A stretch of 13,655 nucleotides of DNA from Oscillospiraceae bacterium (GTDB lineage: Bacteria > Bacillota > Clostridia > Oscillospirales > Oscillospiraceae). A model generated the notes under the pieces. That model worked only from the letters and a program-made list of their open reading frames with translations, was not told the DNA's origin and did not search any database. Numbering within the stretch: position 1 is the first letter of the stretch; every line of letters begins with the position of its first letter. Location of the stretch: positions 1-13,655 of the forward strand of contig JAFVWG010000237.1 in NCBI GenBank assembly GCA_017501805.1, in the 5' to 3' direction. Shown piece after piece: positions 6,839 through 13,655 of this stretch. The position numbers were made by a program, and so were the translations under genes.

Positions 6839-8173
6839 ATGCTGAAAGTCGTAAAATTCGGCGGCAGCTCGATGGCTGACGCCAAACAATTTGAAAAGGT
6901 ACGCAATATCATCCTCGATGATCCCGCGCGTACGGTCGTGATCGTCTCCGCCGCAGGCAAGCGCTTCTCCGGAGATCACAAGCTGACAGACCTGCTGTAT
7001 CTCTGCCACGCGCATCTGCAGTACGGCGTCAGCTGCGACAGCGTTTACGAAATGATCTGCGGACGCTACATCGAAGTGCGTGACGCACTCGGTCTGAAGA
7101 CCGATCTGGAATCGGAATTCAAGGCGCTGCGCGAGCGTATGGCAAAAGGCATTTCGCAGGACGAACTGGTCAGCCGCGGCGAGTACTTCTCCGCGATGCT
7201 GATGGCAGACTACCTCGGCTTCACCTTCCTCGACGCCGCCAAATGGCTGAAGTTCCGTCTGGACGGCACGGTCGATACAGAGAAGTCCTACCCTGCCCTC
7301 CGCGAACTGGCAGCCGGCAAAAAGGTCGTCATCCCCGGCTTCTACGGCGCAATGCCCGACGGCAGGATCAAGACCTTCAGCCGCGGCGGCAGCGACATCT
7401 CCGGCGCGCTGGCAGCCGCCGCACTCGATGCTGACTGCTACGAGAACTGGACGGACGTCTCCGGCATTCTGATGGCGGACCCGCGCATTGTCAACGGCGC
7501 TATCCCCATCCGCAGTATGACCTACTCCGAGCTGCGTGAGCTTTCCTACCTCGGCGCACAGGTCCTGCACGAGCAGACGATCCTTCCCGTCCGTGAAAAG
7601 GATATCCCGCTGAACATCCGCAACACGAACGATCCTGCCCACCCCGGAACGATCATCCGCGAGAAGTTCGAAAACGAGCCGAACAGCAACGCAAACTTCA
7701 TCACCGGCATTGCGGGCAAGAAGAACTTCACCATCGTCACGCTGACGAGGAGCGGTATGTCCTCGCAGCCCGGTTCTCTGCGGAAGATCCTTCAGGTCTT
7801 TGAGAACTACGGTGTGCCCATTTCCTACGCTCCGTCGGGCATCGACTGCTACTCCGTCGTCGTGGAGACCGCGGCATTCGATCCCTGCCGCTACGAAGTG
7901 CTTGCCGAGCTGGAGAAAGAGATCCACGCCGACAAGATGAAGGTCATCGAAGAGATCGCGGTCGTCGCGGTCGTCGGCAGAAAGATGGTCTTCCGCACGG
8001 GCACTTCCGGAAAGATCTTTGCGAAGCTCGGCGAGAACGGCATCAACATCCGTATGATCTCGCAGGGACCCGAGGAACTGAATATCATTATCGGTGTGAA
8101 GAACGAAGACTACGAAAAGGCGATCCAAACGCTTTACAGCGGATTTGTTGAAGAGGAGGCAGAAAAGAAATGA
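6839..8173 (+). CDS. lysC: Aspartate kinase
   Basis: A 444-residue monofunctional aspartokinase, the first step from aspartate to lysine, threonine and methionine. The N-terminal KFGGSS (6-11) is the nucleotide/phosphate motif. SRGEYFSA (112-119) and SRGGSDISGALAAAAL (181-196) with TDVSGILMADPRIV (205-218) are the substrate and ATP region of the amino-acid kinase fold. AHPGTII (267-273) ends the catalytic part. From about 295 to 440 there are two ACT repeats, including the MISQGPEELNIIIGV block (407-420), so it should be allosterically inhibited by an end product. Which amino acid inhibits it cannot be told. The ribosome site AAAGGAG (6826-6832) begins on the last base of hom. The stop overlaps asd as ATGA. 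No riboswitch can fit before it, so control must be at the hom promoter, the leader or the enzyme. Confidence 0.96.
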   Translation: MLKVVKFGGSSMADAKQFEKVRNIILDDPARTVVIVSAAGKRFSGDHKLTDLLYLCHAHLQYGVSCDSVYEMICGRYIEVRDALGLKTDLESEFKALRERMAKGISQDELVSRGEYFSAMLMADYLGFTFLDAAKWLKFRLDGTVDTEKSYPALRELAAGKKVVIPGFYGAMPDGRIKTFSRGGSDISGALAAAALDADCYENWTDVSGILMADPRIVNGAIPIRSMTYSELRELSYLGAQVLHEQTILPVREKDIPLNIRNTNDPAHPGTIIREKFENEPNSNANFITGIAGKKNFTIVTLTRSGMSSQPGSLRKILQVFENYGVPISYAPSGIDCYSVVVETAAFDPCRYEVLAELEKEIHADKMKVIEEIAVVAVVGRKMVFRTGTSGKIFAKLGENGINIRMISQGPEELNIIIGVKNEDYEKAIQTLYSGFVEEEAEKK

Positions 8174-9174
8174 AACAGTATAAAGTTGGTATTCTCGGCG
8201 CGACCGGTGCGGTCGGCAGAGAGATGATGAAGGTCCTGGAGGAGCGTAATTTCCCGATCTCGGAGCTGCGCGTTCTTGCGAGCGCCCGCAGCGTCGGCAA
8301 GAAGCTCCCCTTCCGCGGTGAAGAGCTGACCGTCGTTGAAGCCACCCACGATGCATTCGAAGGACTGGACATCGTCCTCGGTGCCGCGACCAACGCCCTT
8401 GCACAGGAGATGGCTCCCTACATCGTGAAGGCCGGGGCTGTCTTCGTCGATAACTCCAGCGCATTCCGTATGGATCCCGAAGTTCCCCTGATCGTGCCGG
8501 AACTGAACCCGGAGGATGCCAAGAACCACAAGGGCATCATTGCAAACCCCAACTGCACGACCATCGTCACGCTGACGGCGCTCGGCGGACTCGCAAAGCA
8601 CAGCAAGATCACCTCCATCATCGCCTCTTCCTATCAGGCTACTTCCGGCGCAGGCGCCGCAGGTCCTGTCGAGCTGATGGACGAAGTCGAGGCCCTTGCC
8701 GCAGGCAAGACCTATGAGCCCAAGGTCTTCCAGTATCAGATCGCTTACAACGTCATCCCCCAGATCGGCGGCAATGCGTTTGAAGGCTACACCAGCGAAG
8801 AGATGAAGATGCAGAACGAGGGCCGCAAGATCCTGCACCTGCCCGATCTCAAGGTCTCCTGCACCTGCGTTCGCGTCCCCGTTGTCCGCAGCCACAGCGT
8901 CTCCGTCGTCGTCCGCACGGAAGAGAAGATCTCTGTCGAGAAGGCGCGTGAGCTGATCGCTGCCGCTCCCGGCTGCAAGCTGGTCGATAACCTCGACGCA
9001 AAGCAGTATCCGATGCCTCTGGACACCTCTGACCAGGATCTCGTCTTCGTCGGCAGAATCCGTGATGATCTGACGGACGACAAGGGTCTGAACATCTGGT
9101 GCTGCGGTGACCAGGTCCGCAAGGGCGCTGCAACGAACGCGATCCAGATCGCAGAACTGCTGATTGAGAAATAA
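8170..9174 (+). CDS. asd: Aspartate-semialdehyde dehydrogenase
   Basis: A 334-residue NADP-dependent enzyme that reduces aspartyl phosphate to aspartate semialdehyde. It has GATGAVGREM (10-19) for NADP binding, SSAFRMDPEVPLIVPE (96-111), catalytic Cys129 in NPNCTT, the ATSGAGAAG loop (157-165), substrate-binding Arg235 in RVPV and the base His242 in RSHS. Length and motifs are those of the common bacterial enzyme. Translation overlaps lysC by 4 bases, with GAGGAGG at 8153-8159 inside the end of lysC. Its product serves both Hom in the same operon and the lysine/diaminopimelate route, whose genes are not in the window. Two hairpin terminators follow. Confidence 0.97.
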   Translation: MKQYKVGILGATGAVGREMMKVLEERNFPISELRVLASARSVGKKLPFRGEELTVVEATHDAFEGLDIVLGAATNALAQEMAPYIVKAGAVFVDNSSAFRMDPEVPLIVPELNPEDAKNHKGIIANPNCTTIVTLTALGGLAKHSKITSIIASSYQATSGAGAAGPVELMDEVEALAAGKTYEPKVFQYQIAYNVIPQIGGNAFEGYTSEEMKMQNEGRKILHLPDLKVSCTCVRVPVVRSHSVSVVVRTEEKISVEKARELIAAAPGCKLVDNLDAKQYPMPLDTSDQDLVFVGRIRDDLTDDKGLNIWCCGDQVRKGAATNAIQIAELLIEK

Positions 9175-9182
9175 GATAAACA

Positions 9183-9218
9183 AAAAACAGCAAGGCACTC
9201 AACCGCCTTGCTGTTTTT
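9183..9218 (+). terminator. Intrinsic terminator after asd
   Basis: A perfect 14-base-pair stem (9183-9196 with 9205-9218) has an 8-base loop. The left arm is AAAAACAGCAAGGC and the right arm is its complement ending in five T. It starts 8 bases after the asd stop. On the minus strand it also ends in a T tract, so it may back up the next hairpin. Confidence 0.9.
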
Positions 9219-9226
9219 ATAAAAAG

Positions 9227-9258
9227 AACGACCGCTGCGGTGATCTGCAGCGGTCGTT
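9227..9258 (-). terminator. Intrinsic terminator after the yugP-like gene
   Basis: A perfect 12-base-pair stem (9227-9238 with 9247-9258) has an 8-base loop, with arms AACGACCGCTGC and its complement. On the minus strand it is followed by CTTTTTATAAAAA-like sequence, giving a good T tract. On the plus strand it is followed by TT and then AAT, so its main role is likely to end the minus-strand operon. Confidence 0.82.
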
Positions 9259-9266
9259 TTAATCCT

Positions 9267-9971
9267 TCAATCCCGTGATCTTCTGCCGGAGACGATCAAC
9301 AAAAGACGCAGCAGCTGCATCAGAGATACCGCCAGCGAGGCGACATAGGTCAGCGCAGCGGCGTTTAAGACCTTCCTTACATCTTTTATCTCATCATCAT
9401 AAAGAAGTCCACAGGCGCTGATCTGCTCCCTCGCGCGATTGCTGGCATTGTACTCGATCGGCAGGGTTATCAGCTGAAACACCGTGCACAGGGCAAACAG
9501 TACGATGCCGACATACGCAAGCGAGAGAAACATCCCGGACAGTGCGTCGAGGATGAGTCCGATCATCACAAGCGGAATCGCAAGCTTCGAGCCGATCTGC
9601 GTCACGGGAATGATCGCCATACGCAGCTTGATCGGCTGATAGCCCGATGCGTACTGCAGCGCGTGTCCGACCTCATGGCAGGCGATGCCGACAGCAGCCG
9701 CTGACGGATTATCGTAGACGCTGTCGGACAGACGGATAATATTCGCCTTCGGATCGTAATGATCGGTCAGCTCGCCGGGAACGCGCTCCAGACGCACATT
9801 GCCAAGACCGTTCGCATCCAAAATGCGTCTGGCAGCCTGTGCACCGGTGATGCCTCTGCGGGAACGCTGATCCGAATATTTCCGGTAAACGCTGCTGACG
9901 CGGGCGCTCGCAGCCATTGCAAAAATCACAGCGGGAAGCACGAGAATAATATAGGACCAGTCAAGATACAC
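9267..9971 (-). CDS. yugP: YugP-family membrane zinc metallopeptidase
   Basis: A 234-residue membrane protein of the neutral zinc metallopeptidase family typified by B. subtilis YugP; its substrates are not established to my knowledge. Residues 1-22 form an N-terminal membrane segment. The zinc motif HEVGH is at 99-103 (His99, Glu100, His103), and Glu173 in LPIEYNAS is the likely third ligand region. Hydrophobic stretches at about 131-147 and 150-170, and a further one at about 206-228, are probably membrane segments. The start is a GTG at 9971 preceded by a G-rich ribosome site (AGGGGG, 7 bases before it), 4 bases after the stop of the upstream gene. It is the last gene of the lpdA operon. 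A role there is not evident. Confidence 0.88.
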   Translation of the reverse strand: MYLDWSYIILVLPAVIFAMAASARVSSVYRKYSDQRSRRGITGAQAARRILDANGLGNVRLERVPGELTDHYDPKANIIRLSDSVYDNPSAAAVGIACHEVGHALQYASGYQPIKLRMAIIPVTQIGSKLAIPLVMIGLILDALSGMFLSLAYVGIVLFALCTVFQLITLPIEYNASNRAREQISACGLLYDDEIKDVRKVLNAAALTYVASLAVSLMQLLRLLLIVSGRRSRD

Positions 9972-9975
9972 AGTC

Positions 9976-10647
9976 TTACCCCCTCACGCCGTTGAGTAGC
10001 TTTCCGAGCTCCCCGAAGTCGTCAATAACGACATCGGCACCCAGCTCGCGGAGCAGAGCGGCATCGCGATAGCCCCAGCTGACACCGCAGGCGCCAAAAC
10101 CGTTGTTCACAGCGAAACGGATATCCGTATCGCCGTCGCCGATAAAAAGGATCTCCTCGGGCGAAAGTCTGAGCGTTTCACACGCCAGCACACCGGATTC
10201 CGTCGAAGGCTTGAGCGGACGGACGCCGTTGTTACCCCAGATGATCTCGAATTCCGTTTCCGGGAAGTACTTCCATATCAGATACTCCGCGTGCTTTTGC
10301 GTCTTGTTCGTGATGACGCCGACGCGGTAACCTTTTTCGGTCAGTTCTTTCAGTATTTCCTGCGCACCGGAATAATATGCGGTGAGCACATCGATATTCT
10401 CGGCATAGATCGGCTGATAGACCGCAAGCACCGCATCTTTTTGCTCCTCGGAGCTTCCTTCGGGAAGCGCGTCGCCGACAAGACGGCGGACGCCGTTGCA
10501 GATGAGCCGTTTGCAGTCGTCTAAGGTCACAACCGGATAACCAAAGGAACGCAGCGCCTCATTGAGAGCGCTGCGTATATCCCCGATGGTATCCAGAAGG
10601 GTGCCGTCCAGATCGAACAGGACGGCACGGATCTTCTGAAAATTCAT
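9976..10647 (-). CDS. gph: HAD-superfamily hydrolase, phosphoglycolate phosphatase-like
   Basis: A 223-residue HAD phosphatase with a helical cap. Motif I is FDLDGTLLDT (nucleophile Asp12, Asp14), motif II is ITNKT (112-116), motif III is Lys146 in LKPS and motif IV is GDGDTD (170-175). Length and cap position match the Gph/PpaX group, whose members dephosphorylate 2-phosphoglycolate, pyrophosphate or other small phosphates. Substrate cannot be assigned from sequence, so the symbol is by resemblance only. The ATG at 10647 is 2 bases from the stop of the E1 gene, and its ribosome site (GGCAGG) lies inside that gene, so it is probably translationally coupled. The link to the dehydrogenase is unexplained. 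Confidence 0.82.
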   Translation of the reverse strand: MNFQKIRAVLFDLDGTLLDTIGDIRSALNEALRSFGYPVVTLDDCKRLICNGVRRLVGDALPEGSSEEQKDAVLAVYQPIYAENIDVLTAYYSGAQEILKELTEKGYRVGVITNKTQKHAEYLIWKYFPETEFEIIWGNNGVRPLKPSTESGVLACETLRLSPEEILFIGDGDTDIRFAVNNGFGACGVSWGYRDAALLRELGADVVIDDFGELGKLLNGVRG

Positions 10648-10649
10648 AC

Positions 10650-13130
10650 TTACACGCCTGCCTTGGAGGCCTTGATGAAGCCTGCCTCGGTCGCAGTCGT
10701 CTTGGAAACGTAACCCGGGATGGGAACGATGCGTGCGTTGACAGCGTCAACGATCCACTCAGCCTGCGGGAAGAAGCGATCGTCGAACTCGTGCGGCGGG
10801 GTGATCCAGTTCTTCGCGCCGACGACGACGGGAGGTGCATCCAGATAGTCGAAGCAGAGCGTAGACAGGTTCTGCGCAATGTCGTTCAGGAAGCTGCCGC
10901 GGGCGCAGGCGTCGGACGCCAGCACGACACGACCGGTCTTCTTGACGGACTCGACAAGCTCGGTGTAGTCCAGGGGCACGAGCGACGGCAGATTGATGAC
11001 ATCGGCTTCCATGCCGTACTTTTCGGACAGTTCCTTCGCTGCGTCAAGCGCACGGTACAGGGTAGCACCGATGGTGAGGATGGTCAGATCCTTGCCGTCG
11101 CGAACCTTGTTCACGCCGCCGACAGGCCATTCGTACTCTTCGGCAGGAACGCCGCCCTTGTGGAACTCTTCGCCCTTGTCGTAGATTCTCTGGCTCTCGA
11201 AGATGATGCAGGGGTCAGTGCCGTTCAGCGCGGACTGCATAATGCCCTTCGCTTCGTACGGAGTCGCCGGGAAGAAGACCTTCAGGCCGGGGATGTGAGC
11301 GCAGAGCGCAACCCAGTCCTGAGAGTGCTGTGCGCCGTACTTCGCACCGACGGAAACGCGGAGGATGAGCGGCATTTTGAGGATGCCGGCGCTCATTGCC
11401 TGCCACTTGGACATCTGGTTGAAGACTTCGTCGCCGCAGCGGCCGATGAAGTCGGCATACATAATTTCGACAACAGCGCGGCCGCCCATCATGGCGTAGC
11501 CGACACCGGTACCGACGATCGCAGCCTCAGAGATCGGAGAGTTGAACAGACGGCTGTGCGGCAGGAACTCCATAAAGTCACGGTAGACAGCGTAAGCGCC
11601 GCCCCAGTCACGCACGTCTTCGCCGTAAGCGGTGAGCGTGGGATCTTCATAGTACTTGTTGATCATCGGCTCAGCGATCGCGTCACGGATGTTGTAGACC
11701 TTCATCTTGGACACGGCCTTGCCGTTCTCGTCGAACGCAAAGCGATCGTGAGACTGGATCGCCTTCCAGCGCTTCGTCTCTTCCTTGGGCATCAGAACGT
11801 TGTTCTTTGCATTGGGAGCGAAGGAACGGACGGTCTCGTTGGAGTACATCAGCTTCTCGATGTAGTCGGGCTGCTTGTCGAAGTCGACATATGGGCTGAT
11901 GGTCTGATCGTCGGCGCCGCGGCAGATCATAGTCATACGCTCACGGGTCTCGGCGAGCAGGTTCTCGAAGAACTCATCGCTCTCAACACCGGCCTTGACC
12001 AGCTCTTCACGGAACTTGACGATGGGATCAAAGCTGCGCCATGCCTCGATCTCTTCAGCGGAACGGTAAGCGTTCTGGTCGGAGGTGGAGTGACCGACGA
12101 GACGGTAGGTCACGACGTCGAGCAGGACGGGGCCTTCGCCCTTCTTGATGATCTCTCTCTTGCGCTTGTAGGCATCGATAACGGCGAGCGGGTTCCAGCC
12201 GTCAACACGCTCCGCGTGCAGCTGCGAGGGGCTGACGCCGGCGCCGACACGAGCGACCATATCGTAAGCCATGGTCTCGCCCTTGGTCTGACCGCCCATG
12301 CCGTAGAAGTTGTTGAACACGTTGAAGATGATGGGAAGTGCGGACTTCTTCTTGTCCTCCCACAGCGTACGGAACTGGTCCATCGCTGCAAAGTTGAAGC
12401 TCTCGAGAACGGGGCCGCAGCCGAGGGAAGCGTCACCGATGTTGCAGATGACCATACCCTTCTTATCATTGACCTTCTTGTAGAGCGCAGCACCGGTGGA
12501 AACGGGAGCCGCACCGCCGACGATGGCGTTGTTCGGATAAATACCGAAGGGCAGGAAGAAGGCGTGCATCGAGCCGCCCATGCCGTGATGGAAGCCGTTC
12601 TCACGGGCAAAGACCTCAGCAACCGTGCCGTACAGCAGGAAGCGGATCGCCAGTTCCTTGACGTCCTTCGTGTCAGCGAACTTGCGGACAGCGGCGAGGG
12701 GCTTGCCATCGAGGAAGTTCTCCATGATCTCAAGCAGCTCTTTATCCTTCATCTTGTAGATGCTGCTCAGACCGCGGGCGAGGATCTCGCTGTGGCTGCG
12801 GTGGCTGCCGAAGGTGATGTCGTCCTTATCGAGCAGATACGCTTCGCCGACGCAGGAGGATTCCTGACCGAGGGAGAGGTGGGCGGGACCGGGATAGGTG
12901 GTTTCCACGCCGTTGTAGTTCGCCTGGGTCTTGATCTGGTTGAGCATATATTCAAACTCACGGCAGATCGCCATATCGCGGTAGATACGGATGAGGTCTT
13001 CCTTGGTGTAGTTGCCTTCCTTCAGTTCCTGTGCAACAGTCTTCTTGTAAGCGCAGACAGGAATGTCCTGGAATTTGATTTTGCCGGCTTTACGGGCTTC
13101 TACGGGATCAACGTACAAAGATTTCGGCAT
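10650..13130 (-). CDS. Single-chain E1 (alpha-beta fusion) of a 2-oxoacid dehydrogenase complex
   Basis: An 826-residue thiamine-diphosphate enzyme in which the E1 alpha (about 1-410) and E1 beta (about 476-826) subunits of a pyruvate, branched-chain or acetoin type dehydrogenase are joined. Alpha shows LGQESSCVGEAYLL (87-100), GGSMH (185-189), GD at 232-233 pairing with NN at 273-274 for the cofactor, and the loop YRLVGHSTSD (342-351). Beta shows YGEDVRDWGGAY (502-513), PISEAAIVG with Glu535, the expected cofactor-activating glutamate, and PATPYEAKG (621-629). The GD to NN spacing is about ten longer than usual, and there are some 40 extra residues between ILARG (116-120) and GGSMH. The chain is about 140 residues longer than a plain alpha plus beta. 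The ribosome site AGAAAGG (13141-13147) is 10 bases before the ATG. It follows lpdA by 27 bases. The oxoacid substrate is unknown. Confidence 0.9.
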   Translation of the reverse strand: MPKSLYVDPVEARKAGKIKFQDIPVCAYKKTVAQELKEGNYTKEDLIRIYRDMAICREFEYMLNQIKTQANYNGVETTYPGPAHLSLGQESSCVGEAYLLDKDDITFGSHRSHSEILARGLSSIYKMKDKELLEIMENFLDGKPLAAVRKFADTKDVKELAIRFLLYGTVAEVFARENGFHHGMGGSMHAFFLPFGIYPNNAIVGGAAPVSTGAALYKKVNDKKGMVICNIGDASLGCGPVLESFNFAAMDQFRTLWEDKKKSALPIIFNVFNNFYGMGGQTKGETMAYDMVARVGAGVSPSQLHAERVDGWNPLAVIDAYKRKREIIKKGEGPVLLDVVTYRLVGHSTSDQNAYRSAEEIEAWRSFDPIVKFREELVKAGVESDEFFENLLAETRERMTMICRGADDQTISPYVDFDKQPDYIEKLMYSNETVRSFAPNAKNNVLMPKEETKRWKAIQSHDRFAFDENGKAVSKMKVYNIRDAIAEPMINKYYEDPTLTAYGEDVRDWGGAYAVYRDFMEFLPHSRLFNSPISEAAIVGTGVGYAMMGGRAVVEIMYADFIGRCGDEVFNQMSKWQAMSAGILKMPLILRVSVGAKYGAQHSQDWVALCAHIPGLKVFFPATPYEAKGIMQSALNGTDPCIIFESQRIYDKGEEFHKGGVPAEEYEWPVGGVNKVRDGKDLTILTIGATLYRALDAAKELSEKYGMEADVINLPSLVPLDYTELVESVKKTGRVVLASDACARGSFLNDIAQNLSTLCFDYLDAPPVVVGAKNWITPPHEFDDRFFPQAEWIVDAVNARIVPIPGYVSKTTATEAGFIKASKAGV

Positions 13131-13157
13131 TGTGATCTATCCTTTCTCTTATTTATT

Positions 13158-13655
13158 TCAAATCATGAACAGGCCTTCGCGAATAACTTCGCAGACCGTC
13201 GGATGCGGGAATACGATCTTCTTGAGCTGCTCGATGGGCATTTCCGTCTCGAGCATCATAGCGGCGCCGTAGATCATTTCGGAGGCGTAGTTGCCGATCA
13301 TCTGGACGCCTGCCAGGCACTTGCGGTCCTGATCGTAGACGAGCTTGCAGAAGCCGTCGCCGTTCAGCGTTTCGGCAACATAGCGGCCTGCGTAGTTCAT
13401 CGGGACCTTCACGCACTTGACATTCATCCCCTTCGCCTTTGCGCTTTCTTCGGTCTCACCGACGCAGGCGACTTCGGGAGTCGTGTAGATAACGGACGGG
13501 ATCGCATCGTAGCGCATCTCATCGGGCACACCGAGCATATGGTGCACAGCGACCTCCGCCTCGCGGTAGGCGGTATGCGCCAGCATCAGTTTGCCGTTGC
13601 AGTCGCCGATGGCGTAGACGCCGGGAACGTTGGTGCAGAGGTGACGGTCGGTCAC
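13158..13655 (-). CDS. lpdA: Dihydrolipoyl dehydrogenase, C-terminal part (5' end outside window)
   Basis: The last 165 residues of an E3-type flavoprotein, which reoxidises the lipoyl arm of 2-oxoacid dehydrogenase complexes with NAD. The visible part opens with TNVPGVYAIGD, the FAD-binding motif found late in the family. It continues with the dimerisation domain IPSVIYTTPEVACVG and ends with HPTVCE, the catalytic His-Glu pair on the interface. The residue pair before HPT is FP instead of the usual HA. The frame is open to the window edge; the GTG there is an ordinary valine codon and not the start. The complete protein should be about 460-480 residues. The fused E1 gene follows after 27 bases, so E3 and E1 belong to one operon. 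An E2 gene is expected upstream, outside the window. Confidence 0.93.
   Translation of the reverse strand: MTDRHLCTNVPGVYAIGDCNGKLMLAHTAYREAEVAVHHMLGVPDEMRYDAIPSVIYTTPEVACVGETEESAKAKGMNVKCVKVPMNYAGRYVAETLNGDGFCKLVYDQDRKCLAGVQMIGNYASEMIYGAAMMLETEMPIEQLKKIVFPHPTVCEVIREGLFMI

Noticed and set aside
5705..8464. A 919-codon open frame on the minus strand opposite hom, lysC and the start of asd
   Set aside because: Striking in length, but all three plus-strand genes are unmistakable enzymes. The antisense product is rich in Arg, Asp, Val and Cys in no recognisable domain, and there is no ribosome site or operon context. It is explained by GC-rich third positions, which remove stops from the opposite strand.
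8134..9198. A 354-codon minus-strand open frame opposite asd
   Set aside because: It overlaps a complete asd and its start lies in the terminator; composition is that of an antisense shadow.
13158..13655. A complete 165-residue protein starting at the window edge
   Set aside because: The edge codon is GTG inside the conserved flavoprotein sequence; the frame plainly continues outside the window as dihydrolipoyl dehydrogenase.
1..13655. Mobile element, prophage, CRISPR array, toxin-antitoxin or defence system
   Set aside because: No transposase, integrase, direct-repeat array, small gene pair or abrupt change of base composition was seen. The window is housekeeping metabolism throughout.

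Overview
The window is a compact, GC-rich bacterial chromosome segment, nearly all coding and made of amino-acid biosynthesis and central-metabolism genes. No mobile element, CRISPR array, RNA gene or phage gene is visible. Strong Shine-Dalgarno sequences, intrinsic hairpin terminators, tightly overlapping operons, a YugP-type metallopeptidase and type II dehydroquinase point to Bacillota. The GC-rich codon use and the style of fused enzymes fit an anaerobic Clostridia lineage such as Oscillospiraceae. That placement is inference, since there is no rRNA or other marker here.

Layout. (1) 1-3427, plus strand: a shikimate/phenylalanine operon, aroC (3' part) - pheA - aroE/aroK fusion - aroQ, with overlapping or abutting genes. 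It supplies dehydroquinase, shikimate dehydrogenase, shikimate kinase, chorismate synthase and the bifunctional P-protein. (2) 3428-3471: a bidirectional terminator. (3) 3472-5552, minus strand: thrC-thrH, with ThrH apparently standing in for ThrB. (4) 5553-5689: a divergent control region with two face-to-face overlapping promoters, an inverted repeat, and a short structured leader before hom. (5) 5690-9174, plus strand: hom-lysC-asd. (6) 9175-9266: two tandem hairpin terminators. (7) 9267-13655, minus strand: lpdA (3' part) - fused E1 alpha/beta 2-oxoacid dehydrogenase - Gph-like HAD phosphatase - YugP-like zinc peptidase.

How they work together: LysC, Asd, Hom, ThrH and ThrC make a complete route from aspartate to threonine, with aspartate semialdehyde also available for lysine/diaminopimelate. 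Regions 1 and 3-5 are therefore two neighbouring amino-acid pathway clusters. Region 7 is part of a lipoate-dependent 2-oxoacid dehydrogenase complex whose E2 is not in the window.

I do not see a wholly new system. The points most worth checking are the single-chain AroE-AroK, the single-chain E1 with an expanded thiamine-diphosphate motif, ThrH in the place of homoserine kinase, a homoserine dehydrogenase without its regulatory ACT domain, and the symmetric overlapping promoters between thrC and hom.
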